Assembly (NCBI GenBank): GCA_963169765.1
Contig: CAUJEN010000192.1
Span: 1 to 64,000 of the forward strand
Direction: 5' to 3'
Source: QWHO01 sp021404945
GTDB lineage: Bacteria > Vulcanimicrobiota > Xenobia > Xenobiales > QWHO01
DNA: 64,000 bases
The position numbers were made by a program, and so were the translations under genes. Under the pieces are notes generated by a model, which saw only the letters and a list, made by a program, of their open reading frames with translations, ran no database searches and had not been told where the DNA came from. Shown piece by piece: positions 25,148 to 34,069 of this stretch (position 1 is the first letter of the stretch; every line of letters begins with the position of its first letter).

Positions 25148-27247
25148 ATGCCGACTCTTCTTGACAACATGAAAGCCATCCTCACAGGAATGAAAGTCAC
25201 CTTGCGAAACTTTCGCCGCCCCACCGAAACCGTGCAATACCCATGGCAGCAAGACAAGATTCCCGGAAATTCTCGTGGTATGCTCCGCATGGTCGACTTT
25301 CACACCGAACAAACCATTTCCGAGAAGGCGGACTGGTATCACGGCACCCGTTGGGCTCCCTGCACAGAAGGGTGTCCCGCCCATACCGACGCTCGCGGCT
25401 ATGTCTCCCTGGCAGGCGAAGCGCGCTGGCGTGAGGGCCTGGAGATGCTGCGCAAAACCTATCCTTTCGTGGCCACGCTGGGTCGAGTCTGCCCCGCCCC
25501 CTGCGAGAAGCGTTGCTCGCGCGGCTTTACCGGGCCGCAACCCATCGCCATCCGCAAGCTTAAGCGCGTCTACTCGGACTGGGAGATGTCCCTGAATCCG
25601 GAGGAGCGCTTCAGCTACCAGGAGTATTGCACCAGGACCCCCCTCAATGGGAAGTCGGTCGGCATCATCGGCGGCGGCCCGGCTGGATACCAGTGCGCCA
25701 TGCTGCTCCGCTCGTGGGGGTTTGCCTGCCACATCTACGAGGCCAAGTCCGTGCCCGGCGGCTTCCTGACGCTGGGCATCCCGCTCTACCGGCTTCCGCG
25801 TCACGTGGTGCACGGCGAAATGGAGCGCATCCACTTTCTCGACGGAATCACCCTGCAGGTGAATACCGAGATCGGTCAGGACCTGATGTTTGAAGAGCTC
25901 GAAGAACGCCACGAGGAGGTCATCATCGCGGCCGGGGCCTGGAAGCCCTATCACCTGGGGCTTGCCAACGAGGAGAAACCCTGGGTCTGGTACGGCGAGG
26001 ACTTTCTCGAAGAGCAATTGATGGGTCGACTCACCGAGGTTCCCAACAGCGTGGTCGTGGTAGGGGGCGGCAACACCGGCTTCGACTGCGCCCGCACTTG
26101 CCGACGCATGGGCGCCAAAGTCACCATGATCTACCGCCGCACCCGCAAGGAGATGCCTTCCGAGGACGAGGAGATCGAGGACGGCGAGGAGGAGGGCGTC
26201 CACATCATGTGGCTGACCGCTCCCGACGAGATCGTGATCGAAGATGGTCAGCTCAAGGGGATGAAAGTGGTCCTCAATCGTCTCGGAGACAAGGACAGCT
26301 CGGGACGACGCAAGCCGGTGCCGATCCCGGGCTCGGAGCAGGTGCTCGAATGCGGACTGATCATCACCGCGCTCGGTCGCGAGGTGGACGTACCCTGGGT
26401 CCCCTCCGACGTCAAGCGCCGGCGCAACGGAACCATCGTGGTGGACGAGAAAACCGGCAAGACGACTCGAGCAAACGGCAAGGTATGGGCCTGCGGGGAC
26501 ATCGTGACGGTCTCAACCATCATCAATGCCATCGGTCAATCCGACCGCTGTTGCCTGGCCATCGCCGAGAAGCACGGAGTGAAACCGAGCAGCTACCCGT
26601 TCCTCTACCCCTATCAGCTCAAGGACAAAGTGAACGACACGGTTGTGGGGCTCACGCCCCACGTAGACGGCACCATGCCGGCCGAGTCCTCGGGAGTCGT
26701 GCAGCGTCAGCTCCACGGACTGTCGATGGTGCAGGATCCTCCCGCGGTCAACTTCGACCATCACGAGCCGTGGAATGTGGAGCCTCAAGAGAAGCCATTC
26801 CGGGCGATGAACTATCAGGTTCCTCAACCCAAGATCCCGGGCGAAGCTAGAATCAAGACGTTCGACGAGGTCGAAATCGGCTTCTCGCTTGAGATGGCTC
26901 AGCGCGAGGGAAAGCGTTGCTACGGATGCGCGGCCGAGATGTGCGTGGGTTGCGGAGTGTGCGTGGACGCCTGTCCGGACGCCTGTATCTATCTCGAGTC
27001 CCCCGTCAACAAAGAAGGATTCGAGTATCCCGAGGTCTACTCCATCGACCTGGCTCGCTGCTGCTACTGCGGATTGTGCACCGAGGCTTGTCCCACCAAG
27101 TCGCTGACTTTCACCTCCAATTTCGAGATGTCGGTGCAGGAAAAGCACGAGACCTATCTGACCCACGACCGTATGAATCTTGGGCTGGTGCACAAAGAGA
27201 AGGCGGAGGTGGGGGCGAGCAAGTCTGGCGTGCAGGTAGCCCCTTGA
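25148..27247 (+). CDS. Fused iron-sulfur flavoprotein: NuoI-like ends around a GltD-like oxidoreductase
   Basis: The 699-residue protein is a composite. Residues ~1-45 (LTGMKVTLRNF, then ETVQYPWQQ) look like the N-terminus of NuoI. Residues ~68-510 are a GltD-type NAD(P)H oxidoreductase: a cysteine cluster (C72, C76, then RVCPAPCEKRC), an FAD motif (GIIGGGPAGYQCA), an NAD(P) motif (VVVVGGGNTGFDCART) and the later VWACGDIVT. The C-terminus returns to NuoI: a 2x[4Fe-4S] ferredoxin (MCVGCGVCVDACPDACIY and CCYCGLCTEACPTKSL) plus the NuoI-like tail. I infer that it moves electrons between NAD(P)H and a ferredoxin-linked partner. No other Nuo subunits or large GltS subunit are near. The next gene overlaps by 4 bases. 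Confidence 0.88.
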   Translation: MPTLLDNMKAILTGMKVTLRNFRRPTETVQYPWQQDKIPGNSRGMLRMVDFHTEQTISEKADWYHGTRWAPCTEGCPAHTDARGYVSLAGEARWREGLEMLRKTYPFVATLGRVCPAPCEKRCSRGFTGPQPIAIRKLKRVYSDWEMSLNPEERFSYQEYCTRTPLNGKSVGIIGGGPAGYQCAMLLRSWGFACHIYEAKSVPGGFLTLGIPLYRLPRHVVHGEMERIHFLDGITLQVNTEIGQDLMFEELEERHEEVIIAAGAWKPYHLGLANEEKPWVWYGEDFLEEQLMGRLTEVPNSVVVVGGGNTGFDCARTCRRMGAKVTMIYRRTRKEMPSEDEEIEDGEEEGVHIMWLTAPDEIVIEDGQLKGMKVVLNRLGDKDSSGRRKPVPIPGSEQVLECGLIITALGREVDVPWVPSDVKRRRNGTIVVDEKTGKTTRANGKVWACGDIVTVSTIINAIGQSDRCCLAIAEKHGVKPSSYPFLYPYQLKDKVNDTVVGLTPHVDGTMPAESSGVVQRQLHGLSMVQDPPAVNFDHHEPWNVEPQEKPFRAMNYQVPQPKIPGEARIKTFDEVEIGFSLEMAQREGKRCYGCAAEMCVGCGVCVDACPDACIYLESPVNKEGFEYPEVYSIDLARCCYCGLCTEACPTKSLTFTSNFEMSVQEKHETYLTHDRMNLGLVHKEKAEVGASKSGVQVAP

Positions 27248-27894
27248 TCGATATCAAGCGAGTGGGCTCGATTCTCGACCGGCTTGGCCCTGCCGCCGAG
27301 CGTGAGGGGTTGACTCTGGAGCTGTGCCGGGTGAATGAGGAGTCCGTGATCGAGCTGAGGGCCCGTCGCAACGCACCGGGAGTACCCATCGCCTTCATGG
27401 TCAGAGCCATCGAAGGAACGTTCCGACGTTACTACCCGGAAGTCTCCGGCGTGCGCCTGGTGGACTACGACCCCGGGCCAGACGAGGTCCGCGCCCAGAA
27501 AACCCGCATCGAGGATACGGTTTTCGCCCCCCTGGTCCGTCACAAAGCCCCGATCGTGCCCGCCCCGGCAGGCATCCCAGGATTAGACCTGCGTGGCCTT
27601 GATCGCGCCCGGGCAGTGCGAGCCCTGGAAAACTTCGTCGATCTCTGGGGCCCGAGAGAGGTGGACCGTCTCAAGATCGTCGGGCGAACCGAGGACGGCC
27701 CTGGTCGGGCGATTCAAAAATGGTTGCACCTTTACGCCGACCGCGTCCAGAGCCAGCATCCCGATGCGACTGACCCCGAGGCGCTGATCTTGCACCTGAG
27801 CCGAGCCTGCCAGGACCCGAGTTGCAGCCAGGGAGAGCCGGTCGAGCTCATGCCAGGCAAGATTCTTCTGACCGCCGAAGAAGACTTCGCCTGA
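27244..27894 (+). CDS. NifU-C-like protein lacking the cysteine motif
   Basis: The TTG at 27244 overlaps the stop of the preceding gene (TTGA) and gives 216 residues. Residues ~1-75 (ILDRLGPAAEREGLTLELCR, then VRAIEGTFRRYYPEVSGVRLVDY) resemble the NifU C-terminal fold in its helix-strand order and in the closing PEVSGV, but the C-x-x-C iron-sulfur ligands are missing. The rest (about 90-216) is unknown and contains two cysteines near the end (CQDPSCSQG). Tight coupling to the iron-sulfur flavoprotein suggests a partner or assembly role. The frame is open further upstream inside the flavoprotein, but that part is antiphase to a real gene. Confidence 0.7.
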   Translation: MIDIKRVGSILDRLGPAAEREGLTLELCRVNEESVIELRARRNAPGVPIAFMVRAIEGTFRRYYPEVSGVRLVDYDPGPDEVRAQKTRIEDTVFAPLVRHKAPIVPAPAGIPGLDLRGLDRARAVRALENFVDLWGPREVDRLKIVGRTEDGPGRAIQKWLHLYADRVQSQHPDATDPEALILHLSRACQDPSCSQGEPVELMPGKILLTAEEDFA

Positions 27895-27898
27895 GCCC

Positions 27899-28450
27899 TT
27901 AGCCCTTGCGACGAGGAGCGCGGCGGGCGCAAGATAGTGCCTTGCCTTCCAGGGCATCGCGTACCAGATCGAGCACAGCCCGAACGGCCCGCTTCAAGTC
28001 TCCTGGCAGGAGCCGCTCCAGAGCCTGGATAGTACGACTCTCCAACTGCTCGCGCACTTGAGAGAGGCGCTCGACCGCCAGGTCGCTGCGACTCTTCCAG
28101 CACTGGGAAGTCAGGTCCCAGAAACAGTCGGCCGCGTCGTAATAGTAGGGAGCCTCCAGGCTGGCCAGCTTGACTTTCAGCGAGGGCACCGTGTAACCCT
28201 GATCCACCACGAGCGTTTTGATGAACTTGAGCTCTACCAGGTCTTGCTGCGTATAACGCCGGCTGCGACCCTCCACGGGGAGCTCAGGATGGAGCAAACC
28301 CTGGCTTTCCCAGTACTGAATGATGCGCGGGGTAATGTCCTTGCCCGCGTCATCCTGACCCAGTGCTCGAGCCGCGTCTGCCTGTGAAACATAGGGCATC
28401 GCTCCAGGAAAGAGCTCGAACTGTCTCTCTGCCGTAATCCGCTTCAGCAC
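27899..28450 (-). CDS. MerR-family transcriptional regulator
   Basis: The 183-residue protein starts at GTG 28450. It has a MerR winged helix-turn-helix (VSQADAARALG, then ITPRIIQYWESQGLLHPE and GRSRRYTQQDLVELKFIKTLV, about residues 20-85) followed by a helical region with a Tyr-rich patch (APYYYDAADCFWDL) and a leucine-rich coil. It lacks the C-terminal cysteines of metal-sensing MerR proteins. It is closest in outline to HspR/MlrA-like members. Targets are unknown. It lies convergent to the NifU-like gene with 4 bases between stops and divergent from the candidate small RNA. Confidence 0.88.
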   Translation of the reverse strand: MLKRITAERQFELFPGAMPYVSQADAARALGQDDAGKDITPRIIQYWESQGLLHPELPVEGRSRRYTQQDLVELKFIKTLVVDQGYTVPSLKVKLASLEAPYYYDAADCFWDLTSQCWKSRSDLAVERLSQVREQLESRTIQALERLLPGDLKRAVRAVLDLVRDALEGKALSCARRAPRRKG

Positions 28451-28547
28451 TGGAGCTATGTTTCACAAAACGAACGTATGATCCCTTCTTTTGCCACGAA
28501 ACTTTTCCACATTCCCACAATCTTTGTGTGAATAACTACGTGGAGGG

Positions 28548-28576
28548 TTGACAAAAGTACTAACAGAGTATAAACT
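28548..28576 (+). promoter_or_regulatory. Sigma-70 type promoter of the candidate small RNA
   Basis: A perfect TTGACA (28548-28553) is followed after 15 bases by TATAAA (28569-28574), or after 17 bases by TAAACT (28571-28576). The predicted transcript would start near 28580, exactly where the left arm of the following hairpin begins. No gene in this direction follows except the structured unit. Confidence 0.75.
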
Positions 28577-28578
28577 GA

Positions 28579-28702
28579 AACCAGTTCAAGCAGGTTGCAC
28601 TCTTCGCTCGACCCCCTTCCGAAGCTTTCCCAAGTAAGTCGAGCGAATCGTTTGAACTGGTTCCTCCTTGATCCGCCTCCTACCCCGGAGGCGTTCTTTT
28701 TT
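28579..28702 (+). ncRNA. Candidate small structured RNA of about 120 nt
   Basis: The unit has a promoter, a structured body and an intrinsic terminator, and no open reading frame with a ribosome-binding site. The body is a long hairpin: an 11-bp perfect outer stem (28579-28589 with 28652-28662), an asymmetric internal loop (13 bases left, 4 right), a 10-bp perfect inner stem (28603-28612 with 28638-28647) and a 25-base C-rich loop. I could not match it to 6S, SRP, tmRNA or RNase P: it lacks their conserved motifs and is shorter. A short leader or regulatory RNA is possible. The loop sequence could pair with targets. Confidence 0.6.
28674..28702 (+). terminator. Rho-independent terminator of the candidate small RNA
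   Basis: A 7-bp GC-rich perfect stem (28674-28680 with 28687-28693), a 6-base loop and then TTCTTTTTT. The T run is on the plus strand only, so it ends the plus-strand RNA and not the minus-strand peptidase gene whose stop codon overlaps it (28701-28703). Confidence 0.9.
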
Positions 28703-30977
28703 ATTTGTTCTTTTCGCGCAAACGGCGCAACAAGAGAGGGGTGGGAATCTTGGAAGCGGCGGGAGGTGCTTCGGGAGCCTCCGGAGCGGGAGGTTGCGAG
28801 CTATGAGGGGGCTCGGCCGGCCGTTGAACCGAGGTTGCCGGCGGACGCGAGCCAAGAGGCGGCCGAGAGGGCGTCTCGCGGGTCACCGAAAGAGGTTGCA
28901 GCTCAAAACCTCCACTGTCTTGCGAGGTCGTTGGAGGCTGCACCTCACTCGACGCAGCGGGCCGAAGTGCCGAGCCGACCTTGGAAGGAGGAGTCCCCAG
29001 GACCCGACCTGAGTTGGCAGGCGCAACAGGCTCGGCGGCCGGAGGCGGGGCTGGCCGAGGGGGAGTCGGAGGAGAAGTCGCCGTCGACGCCGGAGGGGAC
29101 GCCGGCAAAGGAGGGTGCTCGCCGAATCGAGCCACCGCCGGCACAGCCACGGGCACCGGACCAAAGCCGGGCAATGGCACCTCCGCAATGACAGGCCTGG
29201 AGGACCGAGGAGGTGGAGCCGGGGGCCGAACCGGAGGCGCGGGGGGGGGGACCGGCAGAGCGGGCGGCTCGACGCTGGCCATCCGGCTCAGCAACTTGAT
29301 CTGTCCTGCCCGCTCGCAGCGGGCTACCACGCGCAGGTCGCCCCCCCCCCGAATGAGCCATTCCAGGGTTTCACGGGGACGCTCCTCGCCCCCGGAGAAC
29401 CAGACCACGTCCACATTGGCCTGGTGATGCACCGAGCCGGTTCCACTGAGCCCATCAAGCTCGTGGCGTACCCGGCCGAGCATCACCTCAGCCCCCTCGG
29501 GCAGTTCGAGCACCACCTGGACAGGACAGCGCTGACCGATCTCGGACATCCGCTGGGTGACCGAGGTCGACAGATAACCCTGATTCTCAAGCTCGAGCGT
29601 GACCTTGCGCAATGGGACGGGAGACTCGCCCGGCGTGGCCGGCGGCTCGGGCTGAGGGCCTGAACCTCGAGGAGCCTTGCGCCGCTCAGACCACCCTACC
29701 GTTTCCTCGCGCAGACGACTCGCTCCCAGTCGAGGCAAGGCGGAAGCCAGCAGCATGGCCACCCGAACGTGCTTCTGAATCTCCTCACGCAGATAGAGTC
29801 CGGGCGGAGGGTTCACCCAGGTGGTGAGGAGGTGCCAGCCCCCAACCTCGACTCGCCCGAGTTGGGGGTGCTCCCAGGCTGTCCAGGGCGTGAAACCCTG
29901 CCCCGGAAGCTCGCGGTCCAGCCAGCGCAGCAGGGTGTAATTGTCCACTTCGGTGCGAGAGGGCTGAGTGGATTCCAGGCCCGCAGCCCGAGCGATCGAC
30001 CACAAACGACTGCGGAAGGCCAGAATACCTCGGTCATGATAGAGCCACTGGTCCAGGCGCCCACCCTGGCCGGGGGGAGCACCCTGAACAGGGAAACCGG
30101 TCAACTCACTGACCTGGCGGCCCATGGCGTCGTAGAGCTCCTGATCGCGCTCGGCCATCTGATCGGTCTGCGGGTGCTGAACCAGACCTCCGCCAGTATG
30201 ACACGAGAGTGCTACACACAAATTGGGATGGTGGCGGACGAACTCGGCCACGCAACGGGTCTCTGGCTCGGAAAGCGGGTAGGGCCCGGCCCCCGCCCCG
30301 GGCTCGAACTGATGGGGGAAGTTGCGATCGAACTCGACGCCCTGACGACGAGGACCGACCCGCAGATGCTCGTGATCGAAGTAACCCTCGCGGAACACCC
30401 GATAGAAGGGGCCCTGACGGTCGCCCGGCCCGCGCGGAACGAGCAACCGAGAATCACGTCGTGACGGACGCCACTCCCCCAGAGGGTCTTCCACTCGCAT
30501 CTGAAGGATGCGCCCATCAGAGTTGATGTCAGCCGGAGTCAGGCCCGGTCGATCCTCCTCAAAAGGATCCAGGCGAACGCCGGAGCGCACGACATCCTGA
30601 GTGTTCAGGCAGTACTCAGCCCCGTCCACGGCCAGGCGGGGGGCAATGTAAAATGCCCGAGTATCCAGCAGGTGGGTAACAAACTCGTCCCGTCCGTGGC
30701 CTGCAGCCAGCTGATATAGAACTTCCAGGCAAGCCATCGAGCCCACCAGCTCGGATGCGTGCAGGTTGCCGTCCAGCCAGATGGCGGGCTTCTCGGGACC
30801 CTCACCCGAGCCGCGATTGGTGACCTCGGCGAGCAGCAAGGCCCGACCCTCCGGGGATGTCCCGATCGAATACAACCGCACCAGGTGCGGAGCGGCCGCC
30901 TCCACACTTCGCATGTACTCGGCCAACTCGTGATAGCTGAGGTAGCGCTCGGTGCCCAGCGGGGGGACGACGGGCAA
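28701..30977 (-). CDS. M14 zinc carboxypeptidase-like protein with Pro-rich tail, catalytic Glu apparently lost
   Basis: The start is a TTG behind GAGGAGGAG. The product has 758 residues. Residues ~10-420 form an M14 domain: zinc ligands H73 and E76 (DGNLHASELVG) and H260 (ALSCHTGGG), and the substrate-binding ELTGFPV/YHDRG region. In the family the catalytic Glu lies in a GIxAFTxELW-like motif; here it reads GILAFRSRLW (about 318-326) and has Arg324 instead. Residues ~430-570 look like a beta domain, and ~570-758 are very Pro-rich. No signal peptide is seen. I infer a peptide-binding pseudoenzyme, or catalysis by a shifted residue. Confidence 0.82.
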   Translation of the reverse strand: MPVVPPLGTERYLSYHELAEYMRSVEAAAPHLVRLYSIGTSPEGRALLLAEVTNRGSGEGPEKPAIWLDGNLHASELVGSMACLEVLYQLAAGHGRDEFVTHLLDTRAFYIAPRLAVDGAEYCLNTQDVVRSGVRLDPFEEDRPGLTPADINSDGRILQMRVEDPLGEWRPSRRDSRLLVPRGPGDRQGPFYRVFREGYFDHEHLRVGPRRQGVEFDRNFPHQFEPGAGAGPYPLSEPETRCVAEFVRHHPNLCVALSCHTGGGLVQHPQTDQMAERDQELYDAMGRQVSELTGFPVQGAPPGQGGRLDQWLYHDRGILAFRSRLWSIARAAGLESTQPSRTEVDNYTLLRWLDRELPGQGFTPWTAWEHPQLGRVEVGGWHLLTTWVNPPPGLYLREEIQKHVRVAMLLASALPRLGASRLREETVGWSERRKAPRGSGPQPEPPATPGESPVPLRKVTLELENQGYLSTSVTQRMSEIGQRCPVQVVLELPEGAEVMLGRVRHELDGLSGTGSVHHQANVDVVWFSGGEERPRETLEWLIRGGGDLRVVARCERAGQIKLLSRMASVEPPALPVPPPAPPVRPPAPPPRSSRPVIAEVPLPGFGPVPVAVPAVARFGEHPPLPASPPASTATSPPTPPRPAPPPAAEPVAPANSGRVLGTPPSKVGSALRPAASSEVQPPTTSQDSGGFELQPLSVTRETPSRPPLGSRPPATSVQRPAEPPHSSQPPAPEAPEAPPAASKIPTPLLLRRLREKNK

Positions 30978-30980
30978 GGC

Positions 30981-32048
30981 TTACTCCTCCTCGAACTCGA
31001 TCTGATCCCCGGCCGGCTCCGGCCCACCGTAGTCTTCCTCGACGGCCTCATCTTCCTCGGTGAATTCCTCTTCGCCTACCACCTCCATGGCCTCATCCTC
31101 CGCGCGCTGGAGAGCCTCCAGGGTCTGGTAGAAGCCCACGCCGGCCTCCTGCACCTTGCGGGTGGCCTTCAGGAGGTCCATCCAGCCCTGATTGAGGTGG
31201 TCGACCTCTCCATCTTCCTCATACTTCAGCATTAAATCTAGCGAATTCTCGGCCTCGGTCAGCCCGCGCACAAGCAGACTGGCGATACCCTCCAACTCGG
31301 AAATCTCCCCCAACGCCTCCGACTGGGCCGCGAGTTGCTCTTCCACAAAAGCTCTCGATTGGGTGAAGGAGACCAGAAAAGTATCCACCACCGCCCGCCA
31401 CTGCTCGATGGGGATCTTCTGCCCGGCCACGAGGTCGCAGGCTTGATAAAGCTGCATGTACTCGGGAGGCACCATGACCAGGTCGCTGGAGGTCTCGGTC
31501 TTGCTGGCGGCCGTCCGCTCCATCTCATCGGGCAGAACGGCTCCGCACTTCAGGCAGTTACGCACATTCGACTGGTTGAGGTGGCCGCACATCAAGCAGC
31601 GCGACATCTGGTCGCGGCGTTGGATCTCCTCGAACTTCTGGTAGGAATCTCGGAGCTTCTTGGAGGCGACCTTGCAGGTATTGATGCCCTCCTCGAGCAC
31701 GGCCGGATCTTGCTGGTCAAAGTAACGCAGAAAATCGGACAGACCTCGCCGAAACTCGTCGAAGGCGGCCTCGGCCCGATCGGCCACCTCACGCACTTCA
31801 TCGGTAATCCCAGGAATCTGGTAGAGCGCTCTGTGCTCGGTAAGAGCCTGCTCGAGGCGGGCCATCATGCCCTTGACCTCCTCCAGAAATTGGGTCGGAG
31901 TGACCTTATCGTCGAGATATTTGCGAGCCGTACGAATCAGAACATTGAGATTGGGTGAGTCGGACTCGTCGGGGTAAAGCTTTTCCTCGGAAACATCCTC
32001 GCCGCCCCAGGCCGACACCAGGCTCTCCAAGAACATGCTTTCTTCCAT
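30981..32048 (-). CDS. Acidic coiled-coil protein with a zinc ribbon
   Basis: The ATG at 32048 has GGTGA 5 bases upstream and gives 355 residues; a GTG three codons earlier is possible. The N-terminal half is helical and charged, followed by a zinc ribbon with two C-x-x-C pairs (CLMCGHLNQSNVRNCLKCG, about residues 150-170). A second helical region and a strongly acidic tail (Glu-rich, ending EFEEE) follow. No enzyme motif or membrane segment is visible. It ends 3 bases before the M14 gene, so they probably form an operon. Function unknown. Confidence 0.8.
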   Translation of the reverse strand: MEESMFLESLVSAWGGEDVSEEKLYPDESDSPNLNVLIRTARKYLDDKVTPTQFLEEVKGMMARLEQALTEHRALYQIPGITDEVREVADRAEAAFDEFRRGLSDFLRYFDQQDPAVLEEGINTCKVASKKLRDSYQKFEEIQRRDQMSRCLMCGHLNQSNVRNCLKCGAVLPDEMERTAASKTETSSDLVMVPPEYMQLYQACDLVAGQKIPIEQWRAVVDTFLVSFTQSRAFVEEQLAAQSEALGEISELEGIASLLVRGLTEAENSLDLMLKYEEDGEVDHLNQGWMDLLKATRKVQEAGVGFYQTLEALQRAEDEAMEVVGEEEFTEEDEAVEEDYGGPEPAGDQIEFEEE

Positions 32049-32206
32049 CAAAGTCACCCGCTACTGAAGTCGTACGGTCGCGCCGCACCGTTCTCGGTGC
32101 TTCGCCCTGGCGGGAACAGAACCTTTCTGGCGCGCTTGAGGCCAGGATCCCGGCCGCCTGAGCGAACGTGCTCAACAGGAGCTTGGGGTGTTGAAGGTCC
32201 AGCTCC

Positions 32207-34069
32207 TCAAAGCCCTCCGAGCAGGGCGCTGAAAGCGTCCAGCGGGTCGGCCGGCTGGCGACTCACCTCCAGAAGCAAGCAGGTCCCTCCCTCCCCGGTC
32301 GACAGGTGGACCCGATCGGCCAGTTCGAGCAGCATGGAGTAACCCATTCCCAGAGAAGGCGCGGTGGAATACCCGGGGGTCAACACGGCGTCGGGCAAGT
32401 GGGCAAAGTCTATCCCCGGCCCCTGGTCCTCGATGCGCACGAAGGCTGCCTCGGCATTCAGCCGGATTCTGACGCGGCCCCCGTCGGCATGCTTGATGAC
32501 ATTGGCCGCCGCCTCACAGGCGCACAAAGCCAGCTCATAGCAACGGTCCTCGGCGAAGCCCTCAACCTTGAGAACCGCTTCCACCAGGTCGCGGGCCCGA
32601 GGCACATCGGCCGCTTGATCCACCACGACCTCGCCGGCATCCTCCCCGGCAGATCTCCAGGTGGCCTCGGCCTCGGGCCGCTCGCAGACGATCAGCTTGC
32701 CCTTCGTCACCGCCTGCAGGGCGTTGCGATAGAATTTTCGACGATTCGCCTCTTCCTCGAGCCGAGCCTCGACGTGCCGGTGGTTCACCACACTTGTCGC
32801 CGTTTGGGCTGCGATCGAGATCAAGAGCGAGACCACCTCGCGAGTCAAGCGCCGCGACTCCCGGGCCACCACCCACAGAACACCGATCTGCTCACCCGAG
32901 TGAATCAGCGGGATCAGAGCGACCGATTTAAGCCCGGCTCGACCCAACGACATGCCAACCGGCTCATCGGGCTGCAGCTCGCGCACCACTCGGGCTTTCT
33001 GGCTCACTCCGGCGGCCAGCTCAGCCAGGGCTGCCAGAGCTACCCGATCCAACTCCAGGCCGGCCAGAACGCGAAGCTCGAGTCCAGCCGGACCGACCAG
33101 AAAAACCCCCCCTCCGCTCAAGCCCATCAACTCCAGGATGCGCAGCACGACCGCCTGCAAAGCGTCGTAGAGCTTATTGGCCTCGGTGAGAACCGAGGCA
33201 ACCGAGTAAAGCGTGAACAGATCCCGTCCCCTCTCGAGGTCCGAAATCTGGCCCTGGAGTCCGCGCAAGACCAGGGAGGCCCCCAGATAATTCCCGACGC
33301 TGTCAAAGCGCGGGCTGGGATCGACTTCGACTGTCAGGCCGTTGCACAGACGCAAGGGAAAGGTAATGACCACCCCCTGGTGATGCTGCTGTCGGAGAGT
33401 GCGCAAACGGCGAGCATCATCGGGGTCCAAAGCCTGTTCCAGAGGGGTGCCCTCCACGGTTTCCCGTCCGACCGCCCGTCGAAAAGCTGCATTGGCCCAG
33501 CGAATGACATCCTGTGAGTCGACTTCGAGATAGCCATCGGACAGCCGGTTAAGCAACTTGCGATAGCGCTCGTGTAGAACCGTTTCCGACTCACGTACTT
33601 CCCACCAATTGCCGGTATCTGCCAGGAAGCGATTGGCTTCCTTGTGCGAGCCCACGCGGGCCTGGCCCAGGTAAAGCGTGGCCCCGGTCGCCGAGCGAGG
33701 CTGGTAGAGATAGCTGACGATCAGGCCGGCTGCCTGGCACTCGCTGGCCAGCTCATTGCCACGTGATGCCGGCCAAAGCACCAGATCGACGCCCTGCGAA
33801 AGTCGACGACGGACCTTGGCAAAACTGTCCGTCAGCTCGACGTGCCCATTGCCCTGCAGTCGCTCGAAGGCCTCGCGCTGGCGAGGGCCCGCCGCCACAA
33901 TCACGGTCTTCAAGTGCTCGCGCGCCAAAACCGCTCTCTCGCCGTTCCCGGCAGATGCTTCGCCCCCCCTGGCGAGTTCGGCCTCAGCTCTGTGGGTCCT
34001 TTGGGCGGCCCAGGAGTCCGTCGATTCCATGCGCAAAACCGCGAGCGATCGCCGAGCCCTCGAGTACAT
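32207..34069 (-). CDS. PAS-GAF sensor with anti-sigma-type HATPase domain
   Basis: The 620-residue protein has a poorly defined N-terminal part (~1-150), a PAS-like segment (about 165-270: YRKLLNRLSDGYLEVDSQDV), a GAF domain (about 290-440: VASVLTEANKLYDALQAVVL, then ALIPLIHSGEQIGVLWVVA) and a C-terminal RsbW/SpoIIAB-like kinase domain (about 480-610). The ATP site has the N box (CACEAAANVIKHADGG), the G1 box (VRIEDQGPGIDF) and the G2 box (GYSTAPSLGMGYSM). No phosphoacceptor His is seen, so it probably acts on an anti-sigma antagonist rather than a classic response regulator. Such a partner is not encoded nearby. Confidence 0.85.
   Translation of the reverse strand: MYSRARRSLAVLRMESTDSWAAQRTHRAEAELARGGEASAGNGERAVLAREHLKTVIVAAGPRQREAFERLQGNGHVELTDSFAKVRRRLSQGVDLVLWPASRGNELASECQAAGLIVSYLYQPRSATGATLYLGQARVGSHKEANRFLADTGNWWEVRESETVLHERYRKLLNRLSDGYLEVDSQDVIRWANAAFRRAVGRETVEGTPLEQALDPDDARRLRTLRQQHHQGVVITFPLRLCNGLTVEVDPSPRFDSVGNYLGASLVLRGLQGQISDLERGRDLFTLYSVASVLTEANKLYDALQAVVLRILELMGLSGGGVFLVGPAGLELRVLAGLELDRVALAALAELAAGVSQKARVVRELQPDEPVGMSLGRAGLKSVALIPLIHSGEQIGVLWVVARESRRLTREVVSLLISIAAQTATSVVNHRHVEARLEEEANRRKFYRNALQAVTKGKLIVCERPEAEATWRSAGEDAGEVVVDQAADVPRARDLVEAVLKVEGFAEDRCYELALCACEAAANVIKHADGGRVRIRLNAEAAFVRIEDQGPGIDFAHLPDAVLTPGYSTAPSLGMGYSMLLELADRVHLSTGEGGTCLLLEVSRQPADPLDAFSALLGGL

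Noticed and set aside
24977..26203. 408-codon minus-strand open frame
   Set aside because: Antisense of the fused flavoprotein, whose cofactor motifs are clear.
28579..28702. 6S RNA or SRP RNA
   Set aside because: The length and the shape (one hairpin with an asymmetric loop) do not fit 6S, and the conserved SRP loop motif is absent.
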